Positions 7,875 to 16,762 of a stretch of 64,000 bases of DNA are shown here, one piece after another (the stretch's first letter is position 1; the number at the start of each line of letters is the position of its first letter). Source of the DNA: Rhodocyclaceae bacterium. GTDB taxonomy: Bacteria > Pseudomonadota > Gammaproteobacteria > Burkholderiales > Rhodocyclaceae. The translations under genes were made by a program, and so were the position numbers. The notes under the pieces are model-generated. The model saw only the letters and a program-made list of their open reading frames with translations, had not been told where the DNA came from and ran no database searches. Location of the stretch: assembly GCA_030824115.1 (NCBI GenBank), contig JAVBYI010000020.1, forward strand, positions 89,458 through 153,457. The letters run 5' to 3'.

Positions 7875-8805
7875 AGATTCGGGTTGGGAACGCAAGATTC
7901 TGGAAAAGATCGCGCTGGAAGCGGTCAATGAGCAGCGGCGGGCGCGGCGCTGGGGTATCTTTTTCAAGTTGCTGGGCTTTGCCTATGTCACGGTTCTGCT
8001 GGCAACGCTGGTGAGCTGGGAAGAGTTTGCCGCAGATGGCGAAGGCAGTCGCCACACGGCACTGGTCGAGATGCACGGCGTGATCCAGGCCAAGGGGGAT
8101 GCCAATGCCGACGATATCGTCAGTGCTCTGCAATCGGCTTTCGACGACAAACAGGCAGCCGGCGTGATTCTGCGCATCAATAGCCCGGGAGGCAGCCCGG
8201 TTCAGGCCGGCATTATCACGGATGAAATGCGTCGTTTGCGCGGCAAGCATCCGGACAAGCCTTTGTATGTGGTGGTTGAAGATATCTGCGCTTCCGGCGG
8301 CTATTACGTTGCCTCGGCGGCCGACAGGATTTATGTCGACAAGGCCAGTATCGTGGGATCCATCGGCGTCCTGATGGATGGTTTTGGCTTTACCGGCAGC
8401 ATGGACAAGCTGGGCGTAGAGCGTCGTCTGCTGACGGCGGGTGAGAATAAAGGTTTCCTAGATCCATTTTCTCCACAGAACTCCCGGCATAAGGAACATG
8501 CACAAGGCATGCTGAACGACATTCATCAGCAGTTCATCGACGTGGTCCGCAAGGGCCGCAGTACGCGACTCAAGGAAACGCCGGACATGTTCTCCGGCCT
8601 GATGTGGACGGGGGCCAAGAGTGTCGAGTTGGGGCTGGCAGACAGCCTCGGCACGGTCGATAGCGTGGCGCGTGATGTGATTCAGGCCGAGGACATTCGT
8701 GATTACACGGTCAAGCCCAACTTCGCCGAGAAGTTTGCCCGACGCTTCGGTTCCGAGGTTGCGGGCAGTTTGGGTAACGCTCTGACGAAGTTCAGTATCC
8801 GCTAA
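7867..8805 (+). CDS. sppA: S49 peptidase, SppA-like signal peptide peptidase
   Basis: A membrane-anchored serine protease of about 312 residues. A hydrophobic segment near residues 30-52 (FFKLLGFAYVTVLLATLV) anchors the N-terminus. The S49 core has RINSPGGSPVQ, the nucleophile region CASGGYYVASAAD with Ser, and DKASIVGSIGV. It probably cleaves residual signal peptides. The start is taken as GTG 7867, preceded by AGGAAGG, which overlaps the Rieske stop. The frame is open further upstream (GTG 7858, TTG 7819). It converges with the methylase gene, overlapping it by 14 bp. Confidence 0.88.
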   Translation: MAEDSGWERKILEKIALEAVNEQRRARRWGIFFKLLGFAYVTVLLATLVSWEEFAADGEGSRHTALVEMHGVIQAKGDANADDIVSALQSAFDDKQAAGVILRINSPGGSPVQAGIITDEMRRLRGKHPDKPLYVVVEDICASGGYYVASAADRIYVDKASIVGSIGVLMDGFGFTGSMDKLGVERRLLTAGENKGFLDPFSPQNSRHKEHAQGMLNDIHQQFIDVVRKGRSTRLKETPDMFSGLMWTGAKSVELGLADSLGTVDSVARDVIQAEDIRDYTVKPNFAEKFARRFGSEVAGSLGNALTKFSIR

Positions 8806-9505
8806 GCAGCAGGAAGACGGTTGGCTGGCGCTCCAGCGGTGGCTTGGGTATCTTGCGCCAGGCTGCGATTGCGTGTGTCTGAACCCATTCGTCCGTGTTT
8901 GTCAGGTTTTTGGCGATGCACAGCAAGGTCGATGGCTGACACTGACTCAACAAGGCATCAAAAAGTGCTTCGTTACGGTAGGGCGTTTCGATGAAGAGTT
9001 GGGTTTGCCGTTTGTGACGTGATTCCTTTTCGAGTTCGCCGATGCGTGTGCTGCGCTCGGGATCGCGTTGTGGCAGATAGCCATGAAATGCGAAACGTTG
9101 GCCATCCAGACCGGAGGCCATCAGGGCCAGCAGGAGCGATGAAGGACCGACCAGCGGACGTACCAGAATGCCCAAGGCATGCGCACGTCTTACGACCGTT
9201 GCCCCGGGGTCAGCGACACCGGGGCAGCCGGCTTCGGACATCAGGCCGGCATCTTGTCCTGCCAGCAGCGGTGCCAGCAGATGCTCGATTTCGTTCCCGG
9301 TGGCCTTTTCCGGCAGGACTTCAATCGAGATTTCGCGCAGCGGCACGGGGTGCGACAGCCACTTCAGTGAAGCGCGGGCGGTTTTGGCGTTTTCGACGAT
9401 GAAGTAGCGCAATCCGCAGGCAACTTGCTGGGTGCCGGCAGGCAGGACGCTGACCCAGTCGGTAGGGCCGAGTTGGGTTGGCAGGAGGTAGAGGGTTCCC
9501 GGCAC
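8792..9505 (-). CDS. SAM-dependent methyltransferase of the tetrapyrrole methylase fold (RsmI-related)
   Basis: About 237 residues. Family features are GTLYLLPTQLG at the start, LMSEAGCPGVADPG in the SAM/substrate region, LVGPSSLLLALMASGL and FHGYLP. This fold includes RsmI (16S rRNA C1402 2'-O-methylase), but the protein is shorter and lacks parts of RsmI, so it is better called an RsmI-related methylase of unknown target. The start is placed at GTG 9503-9505, 6 bp after the maf stop. The longer frame overlapping maf has no family-like residues. It is likely co-transcribed with maf. Confidence 0.75.
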   Translation of the reverse strand: MPGTLYLLPTQLGPTDWVSVLPAGTQQVACGLRYFIVENAKTARASLKWLSHPVPLREISIEVLPEKATGNEIEHLLAPLLAGQDAGLMSEAGCPGVADPGATVVRRAHALGILVRPLVGPSSLLLALMASGLDGQRFAFHGYLPQRDPERSTRIGELEKESRHKRQTQLFIETPYRNEALFDALLSQCQPSTLLCIAKNLTNTDEWVQTHAIAAWRKIPKPPLERQPTVFLLLSGY

Positions 9506-9510
9506 TGCGG

Positions 9511-10089
9511 TCAGGGCAACGAGATACCCTCGGCACGCAGCATTTCGGTCAGCGCAATCAGCGGCAGACCGACCAGAGCCGTGGGGTCGTCGCTGCGCAT
9601 CCACTCAAGCAGGCTGACCCCCAGGGCTTCCGAACGGGCGCTGCCGGCGCAGTTGAGCGCATCTTCCTTGTCCAGGTAGCGTTCGATTTCAGTATCGGAA
9701 AGTTCCCGAAAGCGTACCTGGGTGGCGACGCCGCGCAGGTGGCTGCGGCCGCTACGGCTATTCAGCAGGCACAAGCCGGTATGGAAGATTACTTCATGCC
9801 CAGAGAGTTGCCCCAGTTGCACACGGGCATTGGCACGTGTGCCGGGTTTGCCGAAGCGTTGCTCGCCGCAATAAGCTACTTGATCGGAACCAATGATCAG
9901 GGCATCGGGGAAGCGGGGTGCAACGGCGGCTGCCTTGGCTGTAGCCAAGCGTTCGGCAGTGGCAATCGGCGTTTCCTGAGGCAGGGGCAACTCATCGGTA
10001 TCCGGGGCGCAGACCTCGAAGGGCAGTTGCAGCCGACTCAGCAATTCGCGTCGGTAGGGAGAGGTGGAGGCCAGAACAAGCGGTGTCAT
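9511..10089 (-). CDS. maf: Maf-family nucleotide pyrophosphatase
   Basis: 192 residues from Met in [17 protein letters not shown], the canonical Maf N-terminus. The catalytic Asp lies in [11 protein letters not shown], and there is an [12 protein letters not shown] C-terminal motif. Maf proteins hydrolyse non-canonical or modified NTPs; proteins of this type next to yceD-rpmF usually act on m7GTP. The frame extends upstream to 10167, but the start at 10089 fits the family. It is divergent from yceD. Confidence 0.92.
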   Translation of the reverse strand: MTPLVLASTSPYRRELLSRLQLPFEVCAPDTDELPLPQETPIATAERLATAKAAAVAPRFPDALIIGSDQVAYCGEQRFGKPGTRANARVQLGQLSGHEVIFHTGLCLLNSRSGRSHLRGVATQVRFRELSDTEIERYLDKEDALNCAGSARSEALGVSLLEWMRSDDPTALVGLPLIALTEMLRAEGISLP

Positions 10090-10145
10090 GGGGTGGTGGT
10101 GGGGTGGTTGTCGGATGATTTGACAGGTTTTTCTTGGTTTTATCT

Positions 10146-10173
10146 TTGACCGGCAAAGGGCGGGCATGATAAC
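10146..10173 (+). promoter_or_regulatory. promoter of the yceD-rpmF-plsX-fab operon
   Basis: -35 TTGACC (10146-10151), 16 bp spacer, -10 GATAAC (10168-10173), about 30 bp before the yceD start. Sigma-70 type by inspection. Confidence 0.6.
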
Positions 10174-10203
10174 ATCTACGGTTTATGTCGTGCCGGGGAA
10201 ACC

Positions 10204-10722
10204 TTGGAAGCTTTGAACTTGGCGAGTTTGCTGATCGATAGTCTCAAGTTCGCGGCGGAAGGACAAAGCGTGACGGGCAGCATTGCGCTGTCCCAAATGC
10301 CGCGGCTGGCCGATGTGCTGTCGAATCATGCAGGTAGCCTGAATTGCGCGCTGTCGGGTTTTGAGGAGCGCCGGTTCGGGACGGTCAAGCTGGGTTTGCA
10401 TCTGCGTATTTCGGGGCGGTTGGCATTGCATTGTCAGCGCTGTCTGGCGGAAGTAGTGCATGAATGTGCGGTTGATAGTCGCTTGTTGCTGATTCCACTG
10501 GGCGAGGAGTGGCCGGAGGAAGAGGCTGAGGCCGACGATTATGACGCCTTGCCGGCTGATCGGGAGTTGTCGGTGCTGGCCCTGGTCGAAGAAGAGGTTT
10601 TACTGGCGTTGCCGATTGTGCCGCGTCATGCGGATTGCCAGCTGCCGGTAGATGCCGACAGTGGTGTGGGAAATGAGAGTCGATCGCCGTTCGCGGCCTT
10701 GGCTGGATTGAAGAAACATTGA
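10204..10722 (+). CDS. yceD: YceD/DUF177 protein, 23S rRNA accumulation factor
   Basis: The 172-residue DUF177 protein has the typical LHCQRCL Cys pair in mid-protein and an acidic loop (EEWPEEEAEADDYDA). YceD is needed for normal 23S rRNA levels and is conserved directly before rpmF, as here. The start appears to be TTG 10204, preceded by GGGGAAA; no ATG is available before the conserved region. It is the first gene of the operon running to fabG. Confidence 0.85.
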   Translation: MEALNLASLLIDSLKFAAEGQSVTGSIALSQMPRLADVLSNHAGSLNCALSGFEERRFGTVKLGLHLRISGRLALHCQRCLAEVVHECAVDSRLLLIPLGEEWPEEEAEADDYDALPADRELSVLALVEEEVLLALPIVPRHADCQLPVDADSGVGNESRSPFAALAGLKKH

Positions 10723-10745
10723 TTGGTTTGAAATAAGGAGTCATC

Positions 10746-10925
10746 ATGGCTGTACAACAGAACAAGAAGTCCCCGTCCAAGCGTGGTATGCATCGCTCGC
10801 ACGATTTTCTGAATGCGCCCCCGCTCGCGGTTGAGGCTACTACCGGTGAAGTGCATCTGCGCCACCACATCTCGCCGTCGGGTGTGTACCGCGGCAAGAA
10901 GATTCTGAAGACCAAGGGCGAATAA
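10746..10925 (+). CDS. rpmF: 50S ribosomal protein L32
   Basis: A 59-residue basic protein starting [20 protein letters not shown], the L32 signature. Typical four-Cys L32 proteins bind Zn; this one has no Cys in those positions, as in many proteobacteria. Ribosome site AAGGAG lies just upstream (10735-10740). Position between yceD and plsX is the standard order. Confidence 0.96.
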   Translation: MAVQQNKKSPSKRGMHRSHDFLNAPPLAVEATTGEVHLRHHISPSGVYRGKKILKTKGE

Positions 10926-10943
10926 TTTCCCTTCCCGGATCTG

Positions 10944-10973
10944 CGGCCGGACGTCTATACGTCCGGCCGTTTT
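10944..10973 (+). terminator. intrinsic terminator or attenuator after rpmF
   Basis: A perfect 11 bp stem (CGGCCGGACGT / ACGTCCGGCCG) with CTAT loop, followed by TTTT. It lies inside the rpmF-plsX gap, so it probably reduces read-through from abundant rpmF mRNA into the lipid genes. Confidence 0.75.
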
Positions 10974-10997
10974 AGTTTCGGAAAAAATCATTTCTCG

Positions 10998-12035
10998 ATG
11001 ACTATCACGCTTGCCGTTGATTGCATGGGGGGAGATCATGGCCCGTCCGTGACCATTCCCGCAGTAATTGACTTCCTGCAGCGCGATGCGACTTGCCGTG
11101 TCATTTGCGTTGGCCGCGAGGAAGACTTGCGGCCGCATTTGGTAAAGGCTGGCGCGGGTCTGTCCGAACGCTGGTCCATCCACCATGCGACTGAGGTGGT
11201 TGGCATGGATGAGCCGGTGTCGAGTGCCTTGCGCAACAAGAAAGATTCGTCGATGCGCGTCGTGGCGAATCTGGTGAAAGAGGGCACGGCCGATGCGGCT
11301 GTTTCCGCCGGCAATACCGGCGCCCTGATGGCAATTTCGCGTTTCGTGCTGAAAACCCTGCCAGGCATTGACCGGCCGGCGATTGCCTCGATCCTGCCAG
11401 CGATGAATGGGCATACCTATGTCCTCGATTTGGGGGCGAACGTCGATTGCACCGCCGAACACCTGCAGCAATTCGGCATCATGGGTGCCATGCTGGTGGC
11501 GGCGCTGGAGCACAACGAACGTCCGCGCGTCGGGCTGCTGAATATCGGCGAGGAAGAAATCAAGGGCAACGAAGTGGTCAAGCGCGCCAGCGAGTTGTTG
11601 CGTGTGAGCGGTCTGAACTTCATCGGCAATGTCGAAGGCAATGATATCTTCAAGGGCACCGCCGATGTGGTCGTCTGTGATGGCTTTGTCGGCAACGTGG
11701 CCTTGAAGACTGCAGAGGGCCTCGCCCAGATGATCCGGATTTTCCTGCGCCAGGAATTTTCGCGGAATATCTTCACACGCATCGCCGGTTTGATCGCCAT
11801 GCCAGTCCTCAACGCCTTCCGCGCACGTGTCGATCACCGGCGCTACAACGGGGCCAGCCTGTTGGGCTTGAAGGGCGTGGTGGTCAAGAGTCACGGTTCG
11901 GCGGACAGCTTTGCATTCCGACATGCCCTGACCCGTGCGGCCGAAGCGGCTCGCGAACGTCTGCCGGAGAAGATCGCCGCCAGCGTGGCGGTGGCGCTCG
12001 AAAAAATGGAACCCGTGCCGACACTCTGCGATTGA
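10998..12035 (+). CDS. plsX: phosphate acyltransferase PlsX
   Basis: 345 residues starting [16 protein letters not shown], the PlsX signature. It converts acyl-ACP to acyl-phosphate for PlsY and starts phospholipid synthesis at the membrane. Conserved parts include [18 protein letters not shown] and [11 protein letters not shown]. Length is normal. It is followed by fabH after a 14 bp gap. Confidence 0.95.
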   Translation: MTITLAVDCMGGDHGPSVTIPAVIDFLQRDATCRVICVGREEDLRPHLVKAGAGLSERWSIHHATEVVGMDEPVSSALRNKKDSSMRVVANLVKEGTADAAVSAGNTGALMAISRFVLKTLPGIDRPAIASILPAMNGHTYVLDLGANVDCTAEHLQQFGIMGAMLVAALEHNERPRVGLLNIGEEEIKGNEVVKRASELLRVSGLNFIGNVEGNDIFKGTADVVVCDGFVGNVALKTAEGLAQMIRIFLRQEFSRNIFTRIAGLIAMPVLNAFRARVDHRRYNGASLLGLKGVVVKSHGSADSFAFRHALTRAAEAARERLPEKIAASVAVALEKMEPVPTLCD

Positions 12036-12049
12036 GGGATGCAACCTAC

Positions 12050-13018
12050 ATGATCTATTCCAGAATTACCGGCACTGGCAGTTATCTCCCCGGTGCACCT
12101 TGCAGCAATGCTGATCTGATCGCACGGCATGGCCTGGACTCGACGCCCGAGTGGATCGTTGAACGTACCGGCATCCACTCGCGACATCTTGCGCCGGCGG
12201 GTGTCGCGGCCAGTGATCTGGCCCTGGAGGCCAGCCGTAACGCACTTGCCGCAGCGGGGAAAGAACCGAACGATATCGACCTGATCGTTCTCGCGACATC
12301 GACCCCCGATTACATTTTCCCAAGTACGGCCACCATCCTGCAGGACAAGCTCGGCATGAGCAACGGCGCTGCGGCCTTCGACCTGCAGGCAGTCTGCGGC
12401 GGCTTTATCTACGCCTTGTCGGTGGCCGACAAGTTCATTCGCTCCGGTTCGCATCGCCGTGCCTTGGTTGTCGGTGCCGAAACCTTCTCGCGCATTCTTG
12501 ACTGGAATGATCGTGGTACCTGCGTGTTGTTTGGTGATGGCGCAGGTGCCGTCGTGCTGGAAGCCAGTGATAAACCGGGTCTGCATGCGACGGCCCTGCA
12601 TGCCGATGGCCGTTATCGCAACATCCTCTCGGTACCCGGGCATCTGCAAGGCGGACAGCCGACCGGCGACCCATTCCTGCGCATGGATGGGCAGGCGGTG
12701 TTCAAGTTCGCCGTCAAGGTGCTGGCCGAGGTGGCAGAAGAAGTAATGGTCGCCGCGGGCATGACATCGGAGCAGGTGACCTGTCTGGTGCCGCATCAGG
12801 CCAATATCCGCATCATGCAGGCAACGGCCAAGAAGCTGCATCTGCCCGCTGAAAAATGTATCGTCACCGTTGATCACCACGGCAATACCTCGGCGGCCTC
12901 GATTCCGCTGGCGCTTGATGAGGCCGTGCGTTCCGGAAAAGTCGGCGCTGGCGATACGGCATTGCTGGAAGGTGTCGGTGGTGGTTTCACCTGGGGCGCC
13001 GCCATTATTACTTTGTGA
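12050..13018 (+). CDS. fabH: 3-oxoacyl-ACP synthase III
   Basis: The 322-residue condensing enzyme starts fatty acid synthesis from acetyl-CoA and malonyl-ACP. The triad is visible as Cys in [13 protein letters not shown], His in [10 protein letters not shown] and Asn in HGNTSAAS. The start ATG 12050 is preferred to the upstream in-frame ATG because [14 protein letters not shown] is the family N-terminus. A repeat copy encodes [11 protein letters not shown] near the C-terminus, where homologues have a variable K-x-GD turn. Confidence 0.95.
   Translation: MIYSRITGTGSYLPGAPCSNADLIARHGLDSTPEWIVERTGIHSRHLAPAGVAASDLALEASRNALAAAGKEPNDIDLIVLATSTPDYIFPSTATILQDKLGMSNGAAAFDLQAVCGGFIYALSVADKFIRSGSHRRALVVGAETFSRILDWNDRGTCVLFGDGAGAVVLEASDKPGLHATALHADGRYRNILSVPGHLQGGQPTGDPFLRMDGQAVFKFAVKVLAEVAEEVMVAAGMTSEQVTCLVPHQANIRIMQATAKKLHLPAEKCIVTVDHHGNTSAASIPLALDEAVRSGKVGAGDTALLEGVGGGFTWGAAIITL
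12938..12961 (+). repeat. dispersed repeat copy 3 (in fabH)
   Basis: One or two mismatches in the core (GATACGGC for GRGACGGC). Translated KVGAGDTA. Confidence 0.7.
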
Positions 13019-13022
13019 GGCA

Positions 13023-13958
13023 ATGATGAAATTTGCATTCGTATTCCCCGGACAGGGTTCTCAATCGCTGGGCATGATGGCCGCTTATGGCGACAGCCCG
13101 GTGATTCGCGCCACCTTTGACGAAGCGTCGGCTTCACTCGGTCGCGATTTGTGGCAGTTGGTTGCCGAAGGCCCGGCTGAAGCGCTGTCGCAAACCGTCA
13201 ACACCCAGCCGCTGATGCTCACCGCCGGCATTGCCGTGTGGCGCCTGTGGCAGGGAAAATGTGGCCCGCTACCGGCCATGCTGGCAGGCCATAGCCTTGG
13301 TGAGTACTCCGCGCTGGTAGCTGCTGGCGTACTGGATTTAAAGACGGCAGTACCGCTGGTCGAACTGCGCGCCAAAGCGATGCAGGAGGCTGTCCCGGCA
13401 GGCGAGGGCGCCATGGCGGCGATCCTCAATCTGGATGCTGACAAGATCCGGGCAATTTGTATTGAACAAGCCCAGGGAGAGGCCGTTCAGGCGGTGAATT
13501 TCAACTCGCCCGAGCAGACCGTGATTGCCGGCCAGAAGGCGGCTGTCGAGCGTGCTGCTGAGGCGTGTAAGGCGGCCGGCGCGAAGCGGGCGGTGATGCT
13601 GCCAGTGTCGGCGCCTTTCCATTCTTCATTGATGCAACCGGCTGCAGAGCGGCTGCAAGCAGCTTTGACGGCTATCGAATTCAAGGCACCGGCGATTCCG
13701 GTGATTAACAACGTCGATGTCGCCGTGGTCAGCGATCCGGCTACCATCAAGGCGGCACTGGTGCGCCAAGCGGCGGCGCCCGTGCGCTGGGTCGAGATCA
13801 TGCGCGCCATGCAGGCGGCAGGTGTTACGCACGTCTTCGAGTGTGGTCCCGGCAAGGTGCTGGCGGGCCTGACCAAGCGCTGTGCCGATGGTTTGGTCGG
13901 TGGTGCGATGAACGATCTGGCCGGCGTGGATGCAACGCTGGCGGCGGTGAAAGGATAA
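13023..13958 (+). CDS. fabD: malonyl-CoA:ACP transacylase
   Basis: 311 residues. FVFPGQGSQ at the N-terminus, nucleophile Ser in GHSLGEYSALVAAG, the catalytic His in VSAPFHSSLM, and GPGKVLAGL near the end. It loads malonyl onto ACP. Two adjacent ATGs (13023, 13026) are possible starts just after the fabH stop. Confidence 0.96.
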   Translation: MMKFAFVFPGQGSQSLGMMAAYGDSPVIRATFDEASASLGRDLWQLVAEGPAEALSQTVNTQPLMLTAGIAVWRLWQGKCGPLPAMLAGHSLGEYSALVAAGVLDLKTAVPLVELRAKAMQEAVPAGEGAMAAILNLDADKIRAICIEQAQGEAVQAVNFNSPEQTVIAGQKAAVERAAEACKAAGAKRAVMLPVSAPFHSSLMQPAAERLQAALTAIEFKAPAIPVINNVDVAVVSDPATIKAALVRQAAAPVRWVEIMRAMQAAGVTHVFECGPGKVLAGLTKRCADGLVGGAMNDLAGVDATLAAVKG

Positions 13959-13960
13959 GT

Positions 13961-14701
13961 ATGCTGACGGGACAGATTGCATTGGTGACCGGCGCCTCGC
14001 GGGGCATCGGACGGGCGATTGCCATGGCCCTTGGTGCGCAGGGTGCGACGGTGATCGGCACGGCGACGTCGGAAAACGGCGCCGCTGACATCCAGCAGGC
14101 GCTCGAAGCGGCTGGCGTTGCCGGCATGGGTGCGGTGCTTAATGTGACCGATGCAGTCGCCTGTGAGACGTTGTTGGGCGACATTGAAAAGAAATTCGGT
14201 GCCGTCTCGGTGCTGGTGAATAACGCCGGCATCACGAAAGACAATTTGTCGATGCGCATGAAGGATGAGGAGTGGGATGCCGTCATCGACACCAACCTCA
14301 AGGCGGTGTTCCGCATGTCTCGGCTGGTAATGCGCGCCATGATGAAAGCCCGCTTCGGCCGTATCATCAATATCACGTCGGTGGTCGGCAGTGCCGGTAA
14401 CCCGGGGCAGGCCAATTATTGTGCCGCCAAGGCGGGTGTGGCGGGCATGACGCGGGCCTTGGCGCAGGAGTTGGGTAGTCGCAATATCACGGTCAACTGT
14501 ATTGCTCCCGGACTGATTGATACGGACATGACCAAGGGTCTGCCCGAGGAACAAAAGGCGGTGATGCTCAAGTCGATCCCGGTTGCCAGATTGGGGCAAC
14601 CCGCTGACATCGCCCATGCCGTGGGCTTTCTGGCCAGTCCCAGTGCGGGATTCATCACGGGTGTAACACTCCATGTTAACGGTGGCATGTACATGGTTTG
14701 A
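13961..14701 (+). CDS. fabG: 3-oxoacyl-ACP reductase
   Basis: 246-residue short-chain dehydrogenase. NADPH-binding TGASRGIGRAIA, NNAGIT, and the catalytic Ser-Tyr-Lys arrangement with Ser in INITSVVG and YCAAKAG. The start ATG 13961 is 3 bp after the fabD stop. It carries out the first reduction in each elongation cycle. The C-terminus GGMYMV is typical. Confidence 0.96.
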   Translation: MLTGQIALVTGASRGIGRAIAMALGAQGATVIGTATSENGAADIQQALEAAGVAGMGAVLNVTDAVACETLLGDIEKKFGAVSVLVNNAGITKDNLSMRMKDEEWDAVIDTNLKAVFRMSRLVMRAMMKARFGRIINITSVVGSAGNPGQANYCAAKAGVAGMTRALAQELGSRNITVNCIAPGLIDTDMTKGLPEEQKAVMLKSIPVARLGQPADIAHAVGFLASPSAGFITGVTLHVNGGMYMV

Positions 14702-14781
14702 GTTGTAACGGGAAATCAATACCTTTTTGCTAAACTACGCGGGTTCATAACACCCGCCTTCACAGGGAAGGAGCAACCACA

Positions 14782-15021
14782 ATGGATAACATCGAACAGC
14801 GCGTCAAGAAAATCGTTGCCGAACAACTCGGCGTTAACGAAGCGGACATCAAAATTGATTCCTCATTCGTCGATGACTTGGGCGCCGATTCGCTCGACAC
14901 GGTTGAGCTCGTGATGGCACTCGAAGAAGAGTTCGAGTGCGAGATTCCGGACGAAGAAGCCGAGAAGATCACCACCGTCAAGCAGGCCATTGACTACGTC
15001 AATAACAACCTGAAGAAGTAA
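14782..15021 (+). CDS. acpP: acyl carrier protein
   Basis: A 79-residue acidic helical protein. The phosphopantetheine Ser37 is in [10 protein letters not shown]. Ribosome site GGAAGGAG lies upstream. An 80 bp gap from fabG suggests an additional promoter for this abundant protein, and a strong terminator follows it. Confidence 0.97.
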   Translation: MDNIEQRVKKIVAEQLGVNEADIKIDSSFVDDLGADSLDTVELVMALEEEFECEIPDEEAEKITTVKQAIDYVNNNLKK

Positions 15022-15027
15022 TCTCCC

Positions 15028-15058
15028 GGGCCCGATTTATCGGGCCCCTCTCTTTTTT
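15028..15058 (+). terminator. intrinsic terminator after acpP
   Basis: GGGCCCGA-TTTA-TCGGGCCC hairpin followed by a CTCTCTTTTTT tract. fabF lies beyond it. Confidence 0.85.
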
Positions 15059-15089
15059 GCTTACCCCGCCTCTAGTCTAGGAGACTGCC

Positions 15090-16322
15090 TTGTCGCGTCG
15101 CAGAGTCGTCGTGACCGGTTTGGGACTCGTCTCGCCGGTCGGAAATAACGTTGCCGATACCTGGAATGCCATCCTTGCCGGCAAGAGCGGCATCGGCCCT
15201 ATCACGCGCTATGACGCATCCGCTCACAAGGTGAATATTGCGGGTGAGGTCAAGGGTTTTGACATTGCCGAATATTTGTCGGCCAAGGAAGCCCGTCGCA
15301 TGGATACCTTCATCCATTACGGCATGGCGGCTGGCTTGCAGGCTTTCCGTGAATCGGGGCTGGTGGTCACGCCGGAAAATGCAGATCGGATTGGCGTGAA
15401 TATCGGTTCCGGCATTGGTGGCCTGCAAATGATCGAGGGTACGCACGACGACTATCTCGCCGGCGGCCCGCGCAAGATTTCTCCTTTCTTCATTCCCGGT
15501 ACGATCATCAACATGATCTCCGGCAACCTGTCGATCATGATCGGTGCCAAGGGCCCGAATCTGGCCGTGGTCACGGCCTGTACGACTGGGCTGCACGCCA
15601 TCGGCACGAGTTACCGCATGATCCAGTATGGCGATGCGGATGCGATGGTCTGCGGCGGTGCCGAATCGACCGTCACGCCATTGGCGGTTGGTGGTTTCGC
15701 TTCTGCGCAGGCACTCTCCACCCGCAATGACGATCCGGCGACAGCCAGTCGTCCATGGGACAAGGACCGCGATGGTTTTGTCCTCGGCGAAGGTGCCGGC
15801 GTGATGGTGCTGGAAGAGTACGAACACGCCAAGGCACGGGGTGCGCACATCTACTGCGAACTGGCCGGTTTCGGCATGAGCGGCGATGCCTATCACATGA
15901 CGGCGCCCGATACCGATGGCCCGCGCCGCAGCATGGTCAATGCGCTCAAGGATGCCGGCATCAATGCCGATCAGGTGCAGTACATCAATGCGCACGGCAC
16001 TTCGACGCCGCTGGGCGACAAGAATGAAACCGAGGCCATCAAGTTGGCCTTTGGCGATGCAGCGAAGAAGTTAGTAGTGAATTCCACCAAGTCGATGACC
16101 GGCCACCTGCTCGGTGGTGCTGGCGGTCTGGAGTCGGTGTTGACTGCCTTGGCCGTGCATCATCAGGTGTCGCCGCCGACCATCAACATCTTCTCGCAAG
16201 ATCCGGAGTGCGATCTCGACTACTGTGCCAACGCAGCGCGGGACATGGCGATCGACATCGCCGTCAAGAACAACTTCGGTTTCGGCGGTACCAACGGCAC
16301 ACTCGCCTTCCGGCGAGTTTAA
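15090..16322 (+). CDS. fabF: 3-oxoacyl-ACP synthase II
   Basis: 410 residues starting at TTG 15090 after AGGAGA. Starts LSRRRVVVTGLGLVSPVGN, which is canonical. The nucleophile Cys is in VTACTTGLHAIG, and the two His are in NAHGTSTPLGD and KSMTGHLLGGAG. It elongates acyl-ACP by condensation with malonyl-ACP. It is followed closely by a small membrane-protein gene. Confidence 0.96.
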   Translation: MSRRRVVVTGLGLVSPVGNNVADTWNAILAGKSGIGPITRYDASAHKVNIAGEVKGFDIAEYLSAKEARRMDTFIHYGMAAGLQAFRESGLVVTPENADRIGVNIGSGIGGLQMIEGTHDDYLAGGPRKISPFFIPGTIINMISGNLSIMIGAKGPNLAVVTACTTGLHAIGTSYRMIQYGDADAMVCGGAESTVTPLAVGGFASAQALSTRNDDPATASRPWDKDRDGFVLGEGAGVMVLEEYEHAKARGAHIYCELAGFGMSGDAYHMTAPDTDGPRRSMVNALKDAGINADQVQYINAHGTSTPLGDKNETEAIKLAFGDAAKKLVVNSTKSMTGHLLGGAGGLESVLTALAVHHQVSPPTINIFSQDPECDLDYCANAARDMAIDIAVKNNFGFGGTNGTLAFRRV

Positions 16323-16333
16323 GCAGGCGGGCA

Positions 16334-16762
16334 GTGCACCTGCCCCTTGTCATTCCGGTTGGAGCATCGCGCCGCTGGCGTGCCCTGTTGTGGGGTGCGC
16401 ATGCGGTTGCGATCGCGTCTGTCCTCCCGCTTGATCTGGCTTGGGCGCTGCGGCTCTGCCTGGCGGTGCAGGTCGGCTTTTCTCTCTACCGGATGCTGAC
16501 TCGCCCCCAGCAAATCACTCAGATGAGTTTGGGTGCCAAGGGTGAATTGGCGCTTGAGACAAAAGTCGGCGCTGGCGGGACGGCACTGATTCTGCCCGAA
16601 ACGGCCGTGCTGCCCGGCATGATCGTACTGGTGCTGCGCTTTGAAGGAAAACGTATTCCGCTGGTGCTGATGGCGGATGCGCTTGATCCTGAGGATGATC
16701 GCCGCTTGCGGGTCTGGCTGAACTGGCGCGCCAAACGATCCGAATTTAGCGCCTTGGTTTGA
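16334..16762 (+). CDS. small membrane protein, possibly YgfX-like
   Basis: A protein of about 142 residues, read from GTG 16334, which follows AGGCGGG. The first half is hydrophobic with two likely membrane helices ([18 protein letters not shown] and [17 protein letters not shown]). The second half looks like beta strands and ends WLNWRAKRS. This layout and its place next to nadB/rpoE resemble the YgfX (CptA) family, but similarity is only topological, so the call is tentative. A dispersed-repeat copy is translated [14 protein letters not shown] between the two halves. Its 3' end overlaps nadB by 17 bp. Confidence 0.55.
   Translation: MHLPLVIPVGASRRWRALLWGAHAVAIASVLPLDLAWALRLCLAVQVGFSLYRMLTRPQQITQMSLGAKGELALETKVGAGGTALILPETAVLPGMIVLVLRFEGKRIPLVLMADALDPEDDRRLRVWLNWRAKRSEFSALV
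16562..16585 (+). repeat. dispersed repeat copy 4 (in the gene after fabF)
   Basis: Perfect AAA form with R=G. Translated KVGAGGTA. Confidence 0.9.

Noticed and set aside
10626..12044. 472-codon minus-strand ORF opposite plsX and fabH start
   Set aside because: Antisense to well-recognised plsX. High G+C third positions create long open antisense frames; the translation has no family features. The same holds for long antisense frames opposite fabD/fabG, gcvP and lysC.
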